Below, in pieces: positions 26,166 through 34,601 of a stretch of DNA of 64,000 nucleotides (position 1 is the first letter of the stretch; each line of letters starts with the position of its first letter). The stretch lies in the NCBI GenBank assembly GCA_902826455.1, contig CADEEV010000001.1, forward strand, positions 362,983-426,982, given 5' to 3'. The notes under the pieces are model-generated. The model was not told the origin of the DNA. It was given only the letters and a program-made list of their open reading frames with translations, and did no database searches. The translations under genes and the position numbers were made by a program. The stretch is from an uncultured Acidobacteriota bacterium. GTDB lineage: Bacteria; Acidobacteriota; Vicinamibacteria; Fen-336.

Positions 26166-26861
26166 GTGAAGGCCCTGGCCGCAGCCCTCGTGGCCATCGT
26201 CGTGATCGTGACCGCGGCCTCCCTGTACGTGTTCCACTCGGCGGGCCAGCTGCCCCGGGACCTGGCGGCGAGCGGCGTCGAGGCGCTGCGGGCGGTCGGA
26301 GAGCTGGCGCGGGCCTTCAAGCAGGGCACCGTCACGACCTCGTTCGTGAGCTACGCCACCCAGGTCTCCGCCACGAAGCGGCTGCAGGTCGCGACCGTCT
26401 CCGAGACCGAGCTCTTCGAGCGCCGCGACGAGATGACGATCCTGTGGGGGCAGTTCGCGCTCCCCGACGTGGTCGTCGAGGCGCGCGCCCCGGTCGAGTA
26501 CACCTACTTCGTGGACTTCGACAAGCCCTGGGCCTTCGCCCTCGATGGGCCCTTCGTGCGCGTGAGCGTCCCGGCCCTGGAATGGAACGCGCCGGCCCTC
26601 GACGTGTCGCGGCTCGCCTTCACCGTGCGCGAGGGCTCGCTGCTGCGCGACGAGGCGGCCGTGGCCGAGAGCCTTCGCCTCGCCCTGACGGAGCTGTGCC
26701 GGCGCCGGGCCGGCGAGCGCGTGGCGCTCGCGCGGGAGCCGGCGCGCCGCAGCATCGAGGCCTTCGTCGAGACCTGGCTCAAGGACCGCTTCGACGACGG
26801 CAAGGACTACCGCGCTCGCGTCGTGTTCGGCGACGAGCGCCCGGAGGCCCGAATCCATTGA
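26166..26861 (+). CDS. Membrane-anchored protein, DUF4230-like
   Basis: 231 aa. An N-terminal membrane anchor (ALAAALVAIVVIVTAASLYVF) precedes an exported domain with alternating beta-strands (VVVEARAPVEYTYFVDFD) and a helical C-terminus rich in Arg/Glu. The layout resembles DUF4230 proteins, but I cannot confirm the family by eye. GTG start at 26166, 10 bp after ispH, and 23 bp before the symporter gene, so it sits mid-operon. Confidence 0.7.
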   Translation: MKALAAALVAIVVIVTAASLYVFHSAGQLPRDLAASGVEALRAVGELARAFKQGTVTTSFVSYATQVSATKRLQVATVSETELFERRDEMTILWGQFALPDVVVEARAPVEYTYFVDFDKPWAFALDGPFVRVSVPALEWNAPALDVSRLAFTVREGSLLRDEAAVAESLRLALTELCRRRAGERVALAREPARRSIEAFVETWLKDRFDDGKDYRARVVFGDERPEARIH

Positions 26862-26884
26862 GCGCCCCGACAGCTGCAGGACGC

Positions 26885-28201
26885 ATGCCCCTCCACACGC
26901 GGATCCTCCTCGGCCTGCTCGTCGGCGTCGTGGCGGGACTCGCGGTCAACGGCGCCCTCGGCGGCAACGACCCGCGCGTGGCCTGGCTGATCGCGAACGT
27001 CACCGAGCCTGTCGGCACCCTGTTCCTGCGCGGCCTGCTCATGATCGTGATCCCGCTCGTGTTCTCGTCGCTGGTGCTGGGGGTCGCCGGCATCGGCGAC
27101 GTGCGGCGCCTGGGGCGGGTGGGGGCCAAGTGCTTCGCCTACACCCTGGTGATCTCGGGCATCTCGGTCGGCATCGGCCTGTTCCTCACCAACACCATCC
27201 GGCCCGGCGACCGCATCAGCCCGGAGATCGCGGATCAGCTGAAGGCGCGCTACGGCAGCGACGCCACGAAGCGCGTCGAGGACCTCACGAAGGCGGGTGC
27301 CCCGAAGGAGTCGCCCCTGCTCTCGGCCGTGAAGATGATCGTGCCGGCGAACCCGGTGACGGCCGTGGCCTCCGAGACCCCGCAGATGCTCCAGCTCATG
27401 TTCGTGGCGCTGATCATCGGCGTCGCCATGACCCTGGTGCCCGAGGAGAAGACGGCGCCGCTCGTGGCGGTGCTCGAGTCGGTCTACGCCGTCACGGCGC
27501 GCATCGTCGACATGATCATGCGCGTGGCCCCCGTGGCCGTGGCCTGCCTGCTGTTCACCAACATGGCGCGCTTCGGGATCGACCTCCTGGCGGCGCTCGG
27601 CTGGTTCATCGTGACCGTGCTGCTCGGCCTCGGCATCCACATGTTCGGGGTCTACTCGTTGTCGCTGCGCTTCCTGTCGAAGATCTCGCCGCGGGAGTTC
27701 TTCCGGCGCACCCACACCGTCATGCTCACGGCGTTCTCGACCTCGTCGTCGAACGCGACGCTGCCGACGGCCCTCAAGGTCTCCCACGAGAACCTGGGGG
27801 TGCCCCGGGAGATCAACAGCTTCGTGCTCACGGTGGGCGCCACCGCCAACCAGAACGGCACGGCGCTCTACGAGGGCGTCACGGTGCTGTTCCTGGCCCA
27901 GCTCGCCGGCGTCGATCTGTCCCTGGGGCAGCAACTCATGGTGGTGTACCTCGCGATCCTGGGCGGCATCGGCACGGCCGGAGTGCCGTCGGGCTCGATC
28001 CCCTTCATCATCGCGGTGCTCGCGACCGTGAACGTGAACCCGGGCCTGATCGCGATCGTGCTGGGCGTCGACCGCATCCTCGACATGTGCCGCACCACCC
28101 TGAACGTGATCGGGGACCTCACGGCCGCGACCTACGTGGCCCGTTCCGAGGGCTACGAGCTCCTCCCGCCGCTGCCGGCCGCTTCGAAGCCGATGGTATA
28201 G
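26885..28201 (+). CDS. Dicarboxylate/amino acid:cation symporter (DAACS)
   Basis: 438 aa inner-membrane transporter of the GltP/DctA family with about eight helices. The serine-rich re-entrant loop TAFSTSSSNATLPTAL, the TM7 motif GATANQNGTALYEG (NxxGT) and the second loop GTAGVPSGSIPF are intact. It moves C4-dicarboxylates or glutamate/aspartate with Na+ or H+. The TM7 motif reads NQNGT rather than NMDGT, so substrate specificity may differ. ATG at 26885; a TTG overlapping the previous stop is an alternative start. Confidence 0.92.
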   Translation: MPLHTRILLGLLVGVVAGLAVNGALGGNDPRVAWLIANVTEPVGTLFLRGLLMIVIPLVFSSLVLGVAGIGDVRRLGRVGAKCFAYTLVISGISVGIGLFLTNTIRPGDRISPEIADQLKARYGSDATKRVEDLTKAGAPKESPLLSAVKMIVPANPVTAVASETPQMLQLMFVALIIGVAMTLVPEEKTAPLVAVLESVYAVTARIVDMIMRVAPVAVACLLFTNMARFGIDLLAALGWFIVTVLLGLGIHMFGVYSLSLRFLSKISPREFFRRTHTVMLTAFSTSSSNATLPTALKVSHENLGVPREINSFVLTVGATANQNGTALYEGVTVLFLAQLAGVDLSLGQQLMVVYLAILGGIGTAGVPSGSIPFIIAVLATVNVNPGLIAIVLGVDRILDMCRTTLNVIGDLTAATYVARSEGYELLPPLPAASKPMV

Positions 28202-28227
28202 TCCCTCTCTTCGGAGGGCCCAAAAAC

Positions 28228-28980
28228 GTGCTGCTCGAAGGCAAGCAGGGACTCATTCTCGGGATCGCGAACAAGCGCTCGATCGCCTGGGGCATCGCCC
28301 AGGCGGTGGCCCGCGAGGGCGCACGCCTGGCCGTGACGTACCAGGGCGAGCGCTTGAAGGAGAACGTGGACGAGCTGTCGGCGAACCTCAAGGACCCGGT
28401 GATCCTGCCCTGCGACGTCTCCAAGGACGAGGATCTCGACGCCCTCGCCGCCTCGGTCAAGAGCAGCCTGGGGCATCTCGACTTCGTGGTCCACGCCGTG
28501 GCTTTCGCCATGCGCGAGGAGCTCGATGGAGAGTTCGTGAACACGTCACGCGAGGGCTACCGGGTCGCCCAGGACATCTCGTCCTACTCCTTGACGGCCC
28601 TCTCGAAGCGCATGGCTCCCCTCATGGAGGGCCGCCCGGGCTCGATCGTGACGCTGTCCTACCTGGGTGGCGAGCGCGTGGTGCCGCACTACAACGTCAT
28701 GGGCGTGGCCAAGGCCGCGCTCGAGATGTCCGTGCCCAAGGGACTCCGCGTCAACGCCATCTCGGCCGGCCCCATCAAGACTCTCGCCGCCTCCGGGGTC
28801 CACGGCATCTCGAAGATGCTCGAGTACCACCGCAACCACGCCCCGCTCCGCAAGAACACCGAGCAGGACGAGGTGGGCGACACGGCCCTGTTCCTCGTGT
28901 CCTCGCTCTCGCGCGGGGTCACCGGCGAGGTGATCCACGTGGACGGCGGGTTCCACGTCATGGGGATGTCCGCGCTCTAG
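28228..28980 (+). CDS. fabI: Enoyl-ACP reductase FabI with an internal deletion
   Basis: 250 aa, slightly shorter than usual FabI (about 258-265). It reduces trans-2-enoyl-ACP with NAD(P)H in fatty acid synthesis. The signature GIANKRSIAWGIAQAVA, the active-site YNVMGVAK (Tyr-x6-Lys) and the C-terminal GEVIHVDGG are intact. After the Lys, relatives have a helix of the form AALExSVRYLAxDLGPKG; here ALEMSV runs straight into PKGLRVNAISAGP, so about 8 residues (24 nt) are missing in frame. GTG start at 28228 with GGAGG upstream. First gene of the envelope operon that runs to 35531. Confidence 0.9.
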   Translation: MLLEGKQGLILGIANKRSIAWGIAQAVAREGARLAVTYQGERLKENVDELSANLKDPVILPCDVSKDEDLDALAASVKSSLGHLDFVVHAVAFAMREELDGEFVNTSREGYRVAQDISSYSLTALSKRMAPLMEGRPGSIVTLSYLGGERVVPHYNVMGVAKAALEMSVPKGLRVNAISAGPIKTLAASGVHGISKMLEYHRNHAPLRKNTEQDEVGDTALFLVSSLSRGVTGEVIHVDGGFHVMGMSAL

Positions 28981-28999
28981 GCGGGGGGAAGTCGGGCCT

Positions 29000-31288
29000 G
29001 TGCGATGCCTCGCGTTAGTCCTGGCGCTCTTCGTCGTTTCGAGCGCTAGCGCTTCGGCCCAGGAGCCCGCGCCCAGCCCGACACCGTCGCCGACACCGTC
29101 GCCCAGCCCCTCGCCGGCCGCGTCGCCCTCGCCCGCCCCTTCGCCCGCCCCGGCTCCGGCCGGCAAGCCCGGAGAGCTTCCGCCGGGCGAGATGCGCATC
29201 AAGGCCGACAGCCAGGGCGGAGACGCCGCCCACTCGTGGGCGCGGGGCTTCGTGGACGTGCGCTTCGGCGACGCCCGCGTGCAGGCCGACCAGGCCGACA
29301 TCTACCAGGTCGCGAAGCCCGACGGCACCAACGGCCGCAACGCCGTCTTCGTCGGCAACGTCGTCTTCATGCGCGACGAGGAGCGCCTCGCCGGCGATCG
29401 CCTGACCCTGGACCTCGACTCCGGCAAGGGCACCTTCGAGCACGCCACCGGCTACGTGAACCCGGGGGTCGTGATCGAGGCCCGCATCATCGAGCGCGTC
29501 GACGCCAACACCTACCGGATCGAGGGCGGGACCTTCTCGTCGTGCCTGCAGCCGAACCCGCGCTGGGGCTTCACCGCCGGCTCCGCCCGCATCGAGGTGG
29601 ACGACAAGGTCGTGGCCAAGAACGTGATCTTCAAGGTGAAGTCCGTGCCGGCCTTCTACCTGCCGTACTTCGTCTACCCGATCCAGGAGGACCAGCGCTC
29701 CACGGGCTTCCTCTTCCCCCACTTCGGCTTCTCGGGCTTCCGGGGCTTCAACATCGGCGGCGGCTTCTTCTGGGCGATGAACCGCAGCTTCGACCAGACG
29801 TTCTACGTGGACAACTATTCGAAGTTCGGCTGGGGCTTCGGCCACGAGTTCCGCTATCGCCTGGACGCGCCGTCGCGGATGGACCTCAAGACCTACGTGT
29901 TCGACCGTGACGGCGCCGAGGACCTCGACTACGACATCGACTGGAGCGGGGTCCAGGCCTTGCCGGGCAAGGTGCGCGCGACCGTCAACGTCCGGCGCTA
30001 CAGCGACACGCTGTTCCAGGAGCGCTTCCAGGACAACCTGAACCTGGCGACGTCGCGCACCGCACGCTCGTCGTTCCAGCTGCAACGGCCCATCGGCTTC
30101 CTGAACGCGGTGCTGCTGGCCGAGGACAACCGCACGTTCTTCTCGGACCAGGAGCGCGTCAACAAGCGCCTGCCGAGCCTGCGCATCTCGTCGCCCAACA
30201 AGAAGATCGGCAGGAGCGGCCTGGTGTTCGGCTTCGACAGCCGCGCGGAGAAGCTCGAGCGCGGCAACCAGGACCTCGTGAACGAGTGGGAGCGCTACCA
30301 CGTCTCGCCCTCGCTCTCGCGCCCGATCGCCCTCAGCTATCTCGAGATCAACCCGCGCGTCGAGGTCGACTACACCCGCTACGGCTCGACGGTCCTGGAC
30401 GGCGCGATCGACGGCCCGGCCCTCGACCGCCGCTATGCCGAGAGCTCGATCGAGATCCAGGGCCCGACCTTCGCTCGGGTCTTCGACAACCCGAGCGGCA
30501 GGTACTCCGACAAGTTCAAGCACACGATCGGCCCCGAGATCACCTGGCGCTACCGGACGAAGATCGACGACTTCTCGTCGATCCCGAAGTTCGACGGCAT
30601 CGACCAGCAGCTGGGCACGAACCAGGTCGACTACGCCCTCGTGCAGCGGCTCTACGCGCGCCGCCCCGGCGGCGGGGGCAAGGTGCAGCCCTACGAGTTC
30701 CTGACCTGGCGCATCCAGCAGACGTACTACGTGCAGATCCGCGACGCGCAGAACGAGTTCGACCCCAACTACTCGTCGGGCTCCTTCGGCCCGGGAGGGC
30801 GTCCGGACCACAACTCGCCGGTGCGCTCCAACCTCAAGATCCGGCCGACGCCGAACCTGTCCACGACCGTGGACCTCGAGTACGACGTCAATTTCAAGCA
30901 GCTCCGGACCCTCAGCATCGGCGCCAACGTCCGCAACGCCCGCGCGAGCCTCACCGGCAACTGGTCGAAGGCCCTCGTCCTCGACGAGGACCCGGCGAAG
31001 CGCGAGAGCACCCGGGACTTCATCCGCGGCGTCGCGAGCTTCGCCGTGCTGCCGCACCGGCTGACCCTCGACGGCTCCTCGGACTACGACATCCTCCAGA
31101 AGAAGCTGGTCCAGGCGAGCGGCCGCGCGCGCTGGGACGTGCAGTGCTGCGGCTTCATCGCGGAGCTGCGCCACTACGACTACAACTCGCGCCAGGAGAC
31201 GCAGTTCCGTTTCTCCCTGGAGCTCGCGAACCTGGGCTCCCTCGGGAACTTCCTCGACGGGGACCAGGTCGGCGGCTCGCGCCGGTGA
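29000..31288 (+). CDS. lptD: LPS-assembly protein LptD
   Basis: 762 aa. Signal peptide (ALVLALFVVSSASASA), a Pro/Ser/Ala low-complexity linker (about residues 22-55), an OstA-type beta-jellyroll (VFVGNVVFMRDEERLAGDRL) and the LptD barrel with FYLPYFVYPIQEDQRSTGFL, the family's best signature. It inserts lipopolysaccharide into the outer membrane together with LptE. Cysteines occur in SSCLQPN and QCCGF, leaving scope for the inter-domain disulfides of LptD. GTG start 19 bp after fabI; the stop overlaps the next GTG. It establishes that the organism has LPS or an LPS-like lipid. Confidence 0.94.
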   Translation: MRCLALVLALFVVSSASASAQEPAPSPTPSPTPSPSPSPAASPSPAPSPAPAPAGKPGELPPGEMRIKADSQGGDAAHSWARGFVDVRFGDARVQADQADIYQVAKPDGTNGRNAVFVGNVVFMRDEERLAGDRLTLDLDSGKGTFEHATGYVNPGVVIEARIIERVDANTYRIEGGTFSSCLQPNPRWGFTAGSARIEVDDKVVAKNVIFKVKSVPAFYLPYFVYPIQEDQRSTGFLFPHFGFSGFRGFNIGGGFFWAMNRSFDQTFYVDNYSKFGWGFGHEFRYRLDAPSRMDLKTYVFDRDGAEDLDYDIDWSGVQALPGKVRATVNVRRYSDTLFQERFQDNLNLATSRTARSSFQLQRPIGFLNAVLLAEDNRTFFSDQERVNKRLPSLRISSPNKKIGRSGLVFGFDSRAEKLERGNQDLVNEWERYHVSPSLSRPIALSYLEINPRVEVDYTRYGSTVLDGAIDGPALDRRYAESSIEIQGPTFARVFDNPSGRYSDKFKHTIGPEITWRYRTKIDDFSSIPKFDGIDQQLGTNQVDYALVQRLYARRPGGGGKVQPYEFLTWRIQQTYYVQIRDAQNEFDPNYSSGSFGPGGRPDHNSPVRSNLKIRPTPNLSTTVDLEYDVNFKQLRTLSIGANVRNARASLTGNWSKALVLDEDPAKRESTRDFIRGVASFAVLPHRLTLDGSSDYDILQKKLVQASGRARWDVQCCGFIAELRHYDYNSRQETQFRFSLELANLGSLGNFLDGDQVGGSRR
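29079..29166 (+). repeat. Pro/Ser/Ala-rich low-complexity segment in lptD
   Basis: Imperfect repeats of the type CCG-ACA-CCG-TCG and CCC-AGC-CCC-TCG encode alternating PSP/PAP triplets between signal peptide and jellyroll. A flexible linker; probably prone to length variation. Confidence 0.7.
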
Positions 31289-32256
31289 GGGTCCTCCTGA
31301 CCGGCGCCGCCGGATTCGTGGGACGCCATCTGGCGAAGGCCCTCTCGGACGCGACGGCCCCGTCGACGCTGTTCGGGATCGTGCGGCCCGGCTCCCGCGC
31401 GGACCTTCCCGGCGTGACGCGGCTCGAGGCCGACATCGAGGACGCGGCCGCCGTGGCGGGCGCCGTGGCGGAGGCTCGGCCCGACCGCGTGTTCCACCTG
31501 GCCGCCCAGTCGAGCCCGACCGAATCCTGGCGCGACCCGGCGGCCACCGTGCGCGTCAACGTGCTCGGACTCGTCCACGTCCTGGAGGCGCTGCGCCGGC
31601 ATGCCGAAGGCGCGCGGGTCCTGGTCGTGGGCAGCGCCGAGGAGTACGGCGCCGTACCCGAAGCCCGACAGCCCATCGACGAGGACTGCCCGCTGCGGCC
31701 CGCCTCGCCCTACGCGGCGAGCAAGGTCTGCCAGGGCTACCTCGCCTTGCAGTACGCTCTCGGCCACGGCATGGCCCTCGTGCGGACCCGGACGTTCAAC
31801 CACACGGGTCCCGGCCGGGGTGAGGCCTTCGCCGAGAGCTCCTTCGCGCGCCAGATCGCCGAGATCGAGGCGGGCCGCAGGCCGCCCAGGATTCGTGTCG
31901 GGAACCTGGGTGCCGTTCGCGATTTCACCGATGTGAGGGATGTGGTGTCGGCCTACGAACGACTGATCGAGACCGGGACGCCCGGCGCGGTCTACAACGT
32001 GTGCAGCGGCCGGGGATACCGCATCCAGGAGATCCTCGAACGGCTGCTCGCCCTGTCCGAAGCGCCCATCGAAGTCGAGGTCGACCCGGAGCGGCTGCGG
32101 CCGGTGGACGTGCCGCGGCTCGTGGGCGATCCCGGGCGGCTGCGCCAGGCCACGGGCTGGGAGCCCCGGGTCCCGCTCGAGCGCACGCTGCGCGACCTGC
32201 TCGACGATTGGCGCGGGCGCATCGCCGCGTCCGCCACGGCGCCGGTGCGCGCGTGA
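31285..32256 (+). CDS. Extended SDR, GDP-4-keto-6-deoxymannose reductase-like
   Basis: 323 aa nucleotide-sugar epimerase/dehydratase type SDR. N-terminal VLLTGAAGFVGRHLAKAL binds NAD(P); catalytic Ser/Tyr/Lys lie in VVGSAEEYG and SPYAASKVCQGYL; FNHTGPGR is typical of GDP-mannose-derived sugar enzymes such as Rmd. It probably makes a deoxysugar for a surface glycan. GTG start overlaps the lptD stop (GTGA), and its stop overlaps the start of the following SDR gene. Confidence 0.85.
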   Translation: MRVLLTGAAGFVGRHLAKALSDATAPSTLFGIVRPGSRADLPGVTRLEADIEDAAAVAGAVAEARPDRVFHLAAQSSPTESWRDPAATVRVNVLGLVHVLEALRRHAEGARVLVVGSAEEYGAVPEARQPIDEDCPLRPASPYAASKVCQGYLALQYALGHGMALVRTRTFNHTGPGRGEAFAESSFARQIAEIEAGRRPPRIRVGNLGAVRDFTDVRDVVSAYERLIETGTPGAVYNVCSGRGYRIQEILERLLALSEAPIEVEVDPERLRPVDVPRLVGDPGRLRQATGWEPRVPLERTLRDLLDDWRGRIAASATAPVRA

Positions 32257-33239
32257 AGGTCCTGCTGACCGGAGGCACCGGGTTCCTGGGCAAGAACGTC
32301 GCGAGGCACGTGGCCGCGGCGGGCCACACCCTGCGCGTGCTCGCCCGCGGCACGTCGAACCTCGAAGGCCTCCCGAAGGACATCGAGGTCGCGCGGGGCG
32401 ACGTCACCGACGCGCCCTCGCTCGCACGCGCCGCCGTGGGCTGCGAGGCCGTCCTGCACATGGCGGCGATGGTCAAGATGTGGACGCCCGACCGGGAGCG
32501 CTTCGACGCCGTCAACGTCGGCGGCTTCCGCAACGCGCTCGCCGCGGCGAAGGCCGCCGGCGCCAGGCTCGTCTACACGTCGTCCTTCATCGCCGTCGGG
32601 CCCACGGGCGCCCAACCGGTCGACGAGACCCACATCCATGCGGGTGACCGCTATCGCAACGACTACGAGCGCACGAAGGCGCTCGCCGATCGCCTGGCGC
32701 GCGAGGCGGCTGCGGCCGGCGACGACGTCGTGATGCTCTACCCGGGCGTGGTCTACGGGCCCGGCGACATGACCGACGGCAACCTCGTCGTGCAGATGGT
32801 CTCGGATCACCTGCGCGGAAAGTTCCCCGGCATCATCGGTCCCGGCGACCGCTACTGGTCCTATGCCTACGTCGAGGACGTGGCCGCGGGCCACGTCGCG
32901 GCCCTCGAGCGTGGGCGGCGCGGCGAGCGCTACTTCCTGTGCGGCGAGAACGTGACGATGAACGGGCTCTTCGAGACCCTCCAGGGCGTCTCCGGAGCCC
33001 GGCCTCCGAAGGTCCACATTCCCTACCCGGTCGCGGCGGTCCTGGGCCGTTCCCTGTGGGCATGGGCCGAGCTCACGGGTCATCCGCCACTCCTGACCCA
33101 CGAGGTCGTGGACGTCTTCCGGGAGCACTGGGCGTACTCGACGCGCAAGGCCGAGGCGGAGCTCGCCTACCGGCCGAAGCCCCTCGCCGAAGGCCTGCGC
33201 CTGACCGTCGACTGGCTCCGCGACAAGGGCATGGCCTAG
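32253..33239 (+). CDS. Extended SDR, HpnA/dihydroflavonol-reductase-like
   Basis: 328 aa. VLLTGGTGFLGKNVARHV is the NAD(P) loop; VYTSSFIAVGP and NDYERTKALADRLA hold the Ser and YxxxK; VMLYPGVVYGPGD follows. The closest familiar types are dihydroflavonol-4-reductase-like and hopanoid-associated sugar epimerase (HpnA) proteins. No squalene/hopene genes are in the window, so the HpnA role is only a possibility. GTG start overlaps the previous stop; the next gene begins 3 bp downstream. It lies between sugar and prenyl-lipid functions. Confidence 0.82.
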   Translation: MKVLLTGGTGFLGKNVARHVAAAGHTLRVLARGTSNLEGLPKDIEVARGDVTDAPSLARAAVGCEAVLHMAAMVKMWTPDRERFDAVNVGGFRNALAAAKAAGARLVYTSSFIAVGPTGAQPVDETHIHAGDRYRNDYERTKALADRLAREAAAAGDDVVMLYPGVVYGPGDMTDGNLVVQMVSDHLRGKFPGIIGPGDRYWSYAYVEDVAAGHVAALERGRRGERYFLCGENVTMNGLFETLQGVSGARPPKVHIPYPVAAVLGRSLWAWAELTGHPPLLTHEVVDVFREHWAYSTRKAEAELAYRPKPLAEGLRLTVDWLRDKGMA

Positions 33240-33242
33240 GCG

Positions 33243-34592
33243 TTGGCGCTCACCGCGTCGGAGATCCAGCGCAAGGTCGTGCACATGGGCGTGGGCGGGT
33301 TCGCCTTCCTGCTGCGGTACCTCACCTGGCCGCAGGCGGCCGCCCTCGCCGGCGGCGCGTTCCTCTTCAACTGGCTCGTCCTTCCGCGCATCGGCGGCCG
33401 GAAGCTCTGGCGTGGAGGGGAGCAGGCCAAGGGCTATCCCCTCGGCATCCTGCTCTATCCGCTGTCGGTGCTCGGCCTCGTCCTCGCGTTCCGCGAGGAG
33501 CTGTGGATGGCCGCCGTGGTGTGGGGCCTGCTGGCCTTCGGCGACGGCATGGCGTCGATCGCAGGGCAGGCGCTCGGCGGGCCGACGCTGCCCTGGAACG
33601 CGAAGAAGGGATGTGCCGGTTTCCTCGCCTTCGTGGTGTGCGGCGGCCTCGGCGCGTCCTTGCTCGCCGCCTGGACGCTGGGCATGCCCTGGAGCGCGGC
33701 CTTCTCCGTCTTCATCCTGCGCATCACGCTGCCGCTCGCGGTGCTGTGCGCTCTCGTGGAATCGGCATCGACGACCCTCGACGACAACCTCACGGTCCCC
33801 CTCGTGGGCGGCGTCGCGATCGCGCTGCTCGCCCAGGCCGAACCCGAGCGCCTGCTGGCCGATCCCGAGTTCGGGCGGCGCCTCCTCACCGGCGTGGTCG
33901 CGAACGGGGTGATCGCCGCCCTCGCGTTCTTCGCCCGCTCGATCGACGTCGCCGGCGCCGTCTCCGCCGTGATCATCGGCGCCACGATCACCGCGAGCCT
34001 CGGCCTGCCCGGTCTCGCGGTGATGGTGGCCTTCTTCGTGATCGGCAGCCTCGTGACGAAGCTGGGCTATCGCATCAAGGCCGCCCGCGGCATCGCCCAG
34101 GAGAAGGGCGGCGCCCGCGGCTGGCGCAACGCCTGGGCGAACGGCGGGGTGCCGGCGTTCCTGGCGCTGCTCGCGGGCTTCGCGCCCGAGGGCCTGCGGG
34201 AGATCCTGATCGTGGCCTACGCCGCGTCGGTGGCCACGGCCGCCGCCGACACCTGCTCCTCCGAGGTGGGCAAGGCGTACGGACGGCGCACGTTCCTGAT
34301 CACGACGTTCCGGCCCGTGCCGCCCGGCACCGAGGGCGCCGTCAGCCTCGAGGGCACCCTGGGAGGACTGGCCGGCGGCTTCGTGGTCGCCGCCGTCGGC
34401 GCGAGCCTCGGGCTCTACGCCTGGCCCGAGGCCGCCGTCGTGGGCGTCGCGGGGCTGCTGGGGAGCCTCGCGGAGAGCGTCATCGGAACCGTGGCCGAGC
34501 GCCGCGGCTGGCTCGACAACGATCAACTGAACGCGCTCAACACGGCGATCGGGGCCGGCTTCGCCTCCCTGTTCGTGCGCGTCCTGCCTTAG
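33243..34592 (+). CDS. Fusion of phytol kinase-like and VTE6-like (DUF92) domains
   Basis: 449 aa, highly hydrophobic. Residues 1-200 resemble the phytol/dolichol kinase (VTE5-like, CTP-dependent) family: EIQRKVVHMGVGGFAF at the N-terminus, GDGMASIAGQALGG and ESASTTLDDNLTVPL. Residues 215-449 are a DUF92/VTE6-like membrane domain: VSAVIIGATITASLG, KGGARGWRNAWANGGVPAF, AADTCSSEVGKAYG and SLAESVIGTVAERRG. In plants VTE5 makes phytyl-phosphate and VTE6 phytyl-diphosphate; one chain here could do both on a free prenyl alcohol. TTG start 3 bp after the SDR gene. The neighbouring UbiA prenyltransferase would use the diphosphate. Confidence 0.85.
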   Translation: MALTASEIQRKVVHMGVGGFAFLLRYLTWPQAAALAGGAFLFNWLVLPRIGGRKLWRGGEQAKGYPLGILLYPLSVLGLVLAFREELWMAAVVWGLLAFGDGMASIAGQALGGPTLPWNAKKGCAGFLAFVVCGGLGASLLAAWTLGMPWSAAFSVFILRITLPLAVLCALVESASTTLDDNLTVPLVGGVAIALLAQAEPERLLADPEFGRRLLTGVVANGVIAALAFFARSIDVAGAVSAVIIGATITASLGLPGLAVMVAFFVIGSLVTKLGYRIKAARGIAQEKGGARGWRNAWANGGVPAFLALLAGFAPEGLREILIVAYAASVATAAADTCSSEVGKAYGRRTFLITTFRPVPPGTEGAVSLEGTLGGLAGGFVVAAVGASLGLYAWPEAAVVGVAGLLGSLAESVIGTVAERRGWLDNDQLNALNTAIGAGFASLFVRVLP

Positions 34593-34601
34593 GATGGCGC
34601 C

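Noticed and set aside
29015-31174. Minus-strand frame of about 719 codons opposite lptD
   Set aside because: Antisense shadow; Val/Glu/Ala-rich with no motifs; lptD is unambiguous.
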